Below, one piece after another: positions 61,596 to 64,000 of a stretch of DNA of 64,000 bases. Origin of the DNA: Bacteroidales bacterium (lineage in GTDB: Bacteria; Bacteroidota; Bacteroidia; Bacteroidales; UBA1402); the NCBI GenBank assembly GCA_017380635.1, contig JAFODP010000002.1, forward strand, positions 1 to 64,000, in the 5' to 3' direction. The position numbers were made by a program, and so were the translations under genes. The notes beneath the pieces are model-generated. The model saw only the letters and a program-made list of their open reading frames with translations, did no database searches and was not told where the DNA came from. Positions within the stretch are counted from its first letter, which is position 1. Every line of letters starts with the position of its first letter.

Positions 61596-64000
61596 CCCAT
61601 TTTGCCTTGCTCGCTCAGTACAACGGCATGAACTTCAAAACTTTTCGAACTGGCGCTATGGTAAAAACGAATCTTCGCCTGTCCAAGTTCATCGCTGCGC
61701 AAATTCGGGTTCCAGTACAAGGTACGACGATGGTCGCTGGCATCTGTGTCCAACACGCGGTCGTAACGCGGATGATAAAATTCTTTCACCGTATTATAAC
61801 CTTGCAGAGTGGTTCGTCTGATACCCATTTCATCGTCCTTGCGCTGATGATGCGGATAGAGATACAGAATTACGTAAGCAATATCCTTGCCCAATTTTCC
61901 CACATCGTCTATGGTGGCGATATAGTTCTTGTCTACGATATGTCCCAAGCTATTGGGTTCCATGATTTCGATTCTTTCAATTTCGCTGCAGTCGGGCCAA
62001 CCCTCAGAACCATCATCGGGATAGAGGCTGGTAGGCGGACGCACCAAAAATTGTACAGGCGCGTGTTTATAGTACAGGACATCGCCGCTGTCTTTTGCGC
62101 GAAAATGAAAATGCTCGTTAATCTGCGTCAGGAAAATGCCGATATCTTCGAAAGTGTACATGGCATTGTCTTCCAGAACGTCCATTTCTTCTTGCGTTTC
62201 GTAAGAGACGCTCACTTTGCCATATTCGTTGTAGTCGCCACTTTTTTTGCCTTTCACTTCCACTTCGTCCAACAAGACATCGCCCGGCATGATGATCAGT
62301 TCGCGGTAAGCATCATCCTCGTTTTTGGAAAGGCGCTTTTTCTCGACTTCTTTTTTGCGAAGTATCGGTGCCTGCAATTCTTCGTCGGCCAGCACTCTTG
62401 CTTCGGGTTGAAATTGACGATTGATGGTGATGAAAGCGTTTCTACGACGTTTGCCGTCGCTCACTTGCAAGTTGAGATTCTGTTTGCCTTCGAAATCGAA
62501 CAAGAAATTGAAAGCGCCGTTTTCGTCGCTCATGCAGTAGCCGTGCTGCGCGCTGCTGTCGCTGGTCATCCACATGCTTACTTTCATGTCCTCCAATGGA
62601 ATGCGTCTGAAAACGGACAAAACCTGGCCGTCCAAAAGTATGCCTTTTTCGATGGGATGTTTCAGTTTGAAGTCTTCAGGATGCGACATTGCTTGCCAAT
62701 CGTAACGACGCCAGCCTTGCACCATCATCAATAAATCCAATGCCCGACGATGTCGGCGATCGTCTTTTTCGAAATACCAGGAAGGTTGATGAATATAGCC
62801 TTTCAAATCGGAAGCCAACAACAACTGACTGAAAATATCGTTATGGGCATGATTGGCCATATATTCCGCATCATCGCGGATGGAAACGGCAAAACTTTGA
62901 TGGGGCAGTGCAATCCACGAAGAATCGCGATATTGCTGCAAAGCCAAAGTGACATGCGCGGCTTCGAAAGCATTGTATATTTCTTTGTCCTGTTCTTGTG
63001 CAATGCGAATCAGGTCGGGCTTGTCGGCTTCGTTGCGAACGAAAAACAGGCGCGAACACTGCACTTGTCCTTGGTTGTTCAAGATCAAAATTTCGTTGAC
63101 ACCGGTGGGCAACACTCTTTTGGGCAACTGGAATTGCAAGGCTTCTGCCTGATTGATAAAGGCTTGCAACTGATAAATTTTTCCTCTGCAAGTGATAAGC
63201 ATGGCCATCGTATCTCCGCGAGATGCTTGGTCGCAGAAGAGTTTGATGTCCAGGATGTCGTGGTGCATGTTATTCACAATCAGGTTGTAAGCGTCCTCGG
63301 CTATCTTGGGTAATTCGATGCTTGTCTTGCCATGTTCACCTTCGACGATGCAACGATAGCGTTCTCCTTTTTCCGGCTGAAAACTCACACTGCCCATGCC
63401 CTGATGCTCGCTTTGCATGATGCCCACGATTTCTTGTTTGGAATCGACAATTTTGGCGCTGAAAGCCTGGCTTGGATCGTTTTTATGTGTAGCCTTGAAT
63501 GCCAATTGATTGGGTCGTCCGGCAACCAACTGACCGCCTTCGGGATAGAAGTCCACTTGCCAAAGGCCGCTTGTTTTATTGTCGGAGCCTTCTTGTTTGG
63601 GACGTTTGTTGGGCAATACGGGCTTTTTGATGTTCATGCTCGGTGTCAGGCGTTCTCCGCTGCGACGATGATATTGCGGCGCGTCCATCACCGGAAATAC
63701 CCGCGAGAAAATAATGGCCTGATCGAAATTGAGCATGCAGCGCGTGTAAGCTCTCACTTCGTAAAAACCGGCGCTGAGATTGGGTTTTAGATAAAAAGCA
63801 CCATGGCATTGTCCGTCTTCGATGCGAAGTTTCAATTGATCCACCAAGTTGCCGTCGGCAGCAAGCAATTCCACGTAGAGCGTTTTGCTCATCTGGCTGT
63901 AATGATGGTTGTCGGCCATCAGCACATAGGCTTTGAACCAGATGTTTTCGCCAATAAGGTAATTGTCGTTGTCGAAGTAGAGGTAAACTTTTTCCTGGGC
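61586..64000 (-). CDS. MG2-domain (alpha-2-macroglobulin-like) surface protein, partial
   Basis: The frame stays open to the right edge, reading QEKVYLYFDNDNYLIGENIW then FKAYVLMADNHHYSQ, so the start is outside the window. About 805 residues are visible. MG2-like domain at the N-side (KTLYVELLAADGNLVDQLKL), then WQVDFYPEGGQLVAGRPNQL and later beta-sandwich domains. The end has SSKSFEVHAVVLSEQGKMGW. Such large proteins are common beside TonB receptors in Bacteroidales; their role is unclear, perhaps structural or in trapping/holding partners. It leads the BtuB-BtuG-like pair. Confidence 0.8.
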   Translation of the reverse strand, partial: AQEKVYLYFDNDNYLIGENIWFKAYVLMADNHHYSQMSKTLYVELLAADGNLVDQLKLRIEDGQCHGAFYLKPNLSAGFYEVRAYTRCMLNFDQAIIFSRVFPVMDAPQYHRRSGERLTPSMNIKKPVLPNKRPKQEGSDNKTSGLWQVDFYPEGGQLVAGRPNQLAFKATHKNDPSQAFSAKIVDSKQEIVGIMQSEHQGMGSVSFQPEKGERYRCIVEGEHGKTSIELPKIAEDAYNLIVNNMHHDILDIKLFCDQASRGDTMAMLITCRGKIYQLQAFINQAEALQFQLPKRVLPTGVNEILILNNQGQVQCSRLFFVRNEADKPDLIRIAQEQDKEIYNAFEAAHVTLALQQYRDSSWIALPHQSFAVSIRDDAEYMANHAHNDIFSQLLLASDLKGYIHQPSWYFEKDDRRHRRALDLLMMVQGWRRYDWQAMSHPEDFKLKHPIEKGILLDGQVLSVFRRIPLEDMKVSMWMTSDSSAQHGYCMSDENGAFNFLFDFEGKQNLNLQVSDGKRRRNAFITINRQFQPEARVLADEELQAPILRKKEVEKKRLSKNEDDAYRELIIMPGDVLLDEVEVKGKKSGDYNEYGKVSVSYETQEEMDVLEDNAMYTFEDIGIFLTQINEHFHFRAKDSGDVLYYKHAPVQFLVRPPTSLYPDDGSEGWPDCSEIERIEIMEPNSLGHIVDKNYIATIDDVGKLGKDIAYVILYLYPHHQRKDDEMGIRRTTLQGYNTVKEFYHPRYDRVLDTDASDHRRTLYWNPNLRSDELGQAKIRFYHSASSKSFEVHAVVLSEQGKMGWK

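Overview
The window is chromosomal DNA from a member of the Bacteroidota, most likely order Bacteroidales. It carries a SusC/SusD pair, several TonB-dependent receptors, porX and a PorW/SprE-like gene. Its promoters have the Bacteroides form (-7 TAnnTTTG, -33 TTTG, spacer 19-20) with little Shine-Dalgarno signal. I cannot name a genus from sequence alone. All but the left ~2.3 kb has one coding style: TTG-rich leucine and GAA-rich glutamate. The left edge (end of a DUF5074 propeller gene plus a BtuB-like receptor) favours CTC and GAG and may be imported or an assembly join.

Layout. 1-2.2 kb: BtuG/BtuB-like pair (+). 2.4-7.5 kb: susD/susC (-). 7.6-12.1 kb: exonuclease III, orphan histidine kinase and beta-helix protein (-). 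12.2-19.6 kb: a seven-gene minus-strand operon for a thiazole/oxazole-modified peptide. Its 62-residue precursor has a CCCTCCCC core like streptolysin S, and it includes an E1-like/RRE protein, a YcaO cyclodehydratase ending in PHPFP, a TPR protein, a SagB-type dehydrogenase, an M50 protease and a TonB-dependent receptor. This is the most interesting system here. 19.7-24.95 kb: glycoside-hydrolase-like protein, AI-2E exporter family protein and TonB receptor (-), fired from a perfect palindromic divergent promoter. 25-28.6 kb: nitroreductase, DUF2520 protein, KdsC-like phosphatase, Maf, glycosyltransferase (+). 28.6-34.2 kb: two housekeeping minus-strand operons (pyrH-frr-rsgA; psd-pssA-small DNA-binding protein-tadA-yraN-birA). 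34.2-48.4 kb: asparaginase, an acyltransferase (-), dnaE, trxA, porX, tsaE, rhodanese, tRNA-Ala (-), ruvC, aroA, a small membrane protein and a PorW/SprE-like lipoprotein. 48.5-49.6 kb: perR-rubrerythrin with a PerR box. 49.7-58.5 kb: plant-polysaccharide enzymes (GH3, pectate lyase PL1, esterase) with a repeat-bearing HTH regulator, a small lipoprotein and a MATE pump. 58.5-64 kb: MG2-domain protein, BtuB-like receptor and BtuG-like lipoprotein (-), running off the right edge.

How it fits together. The peptide operon contains leader binding, cyclodehydration, oxidation and a candidate leader protease, but no ABC exporter. A stable hairpin between precursor and enzymes probably raises precursor output over enzymes, as in the sag operon. 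The carbohydrate genes suggest growth on pectin or xylan, and PorX, a PorW-like protein and a C-terminal tail on the pectate lyase suggest type IX secretion. Two TonB receptor/beta-propeller pairs suggest corrinoid uptake. No rRNA, CRISPR array, insertion sequence or integrase was seen.
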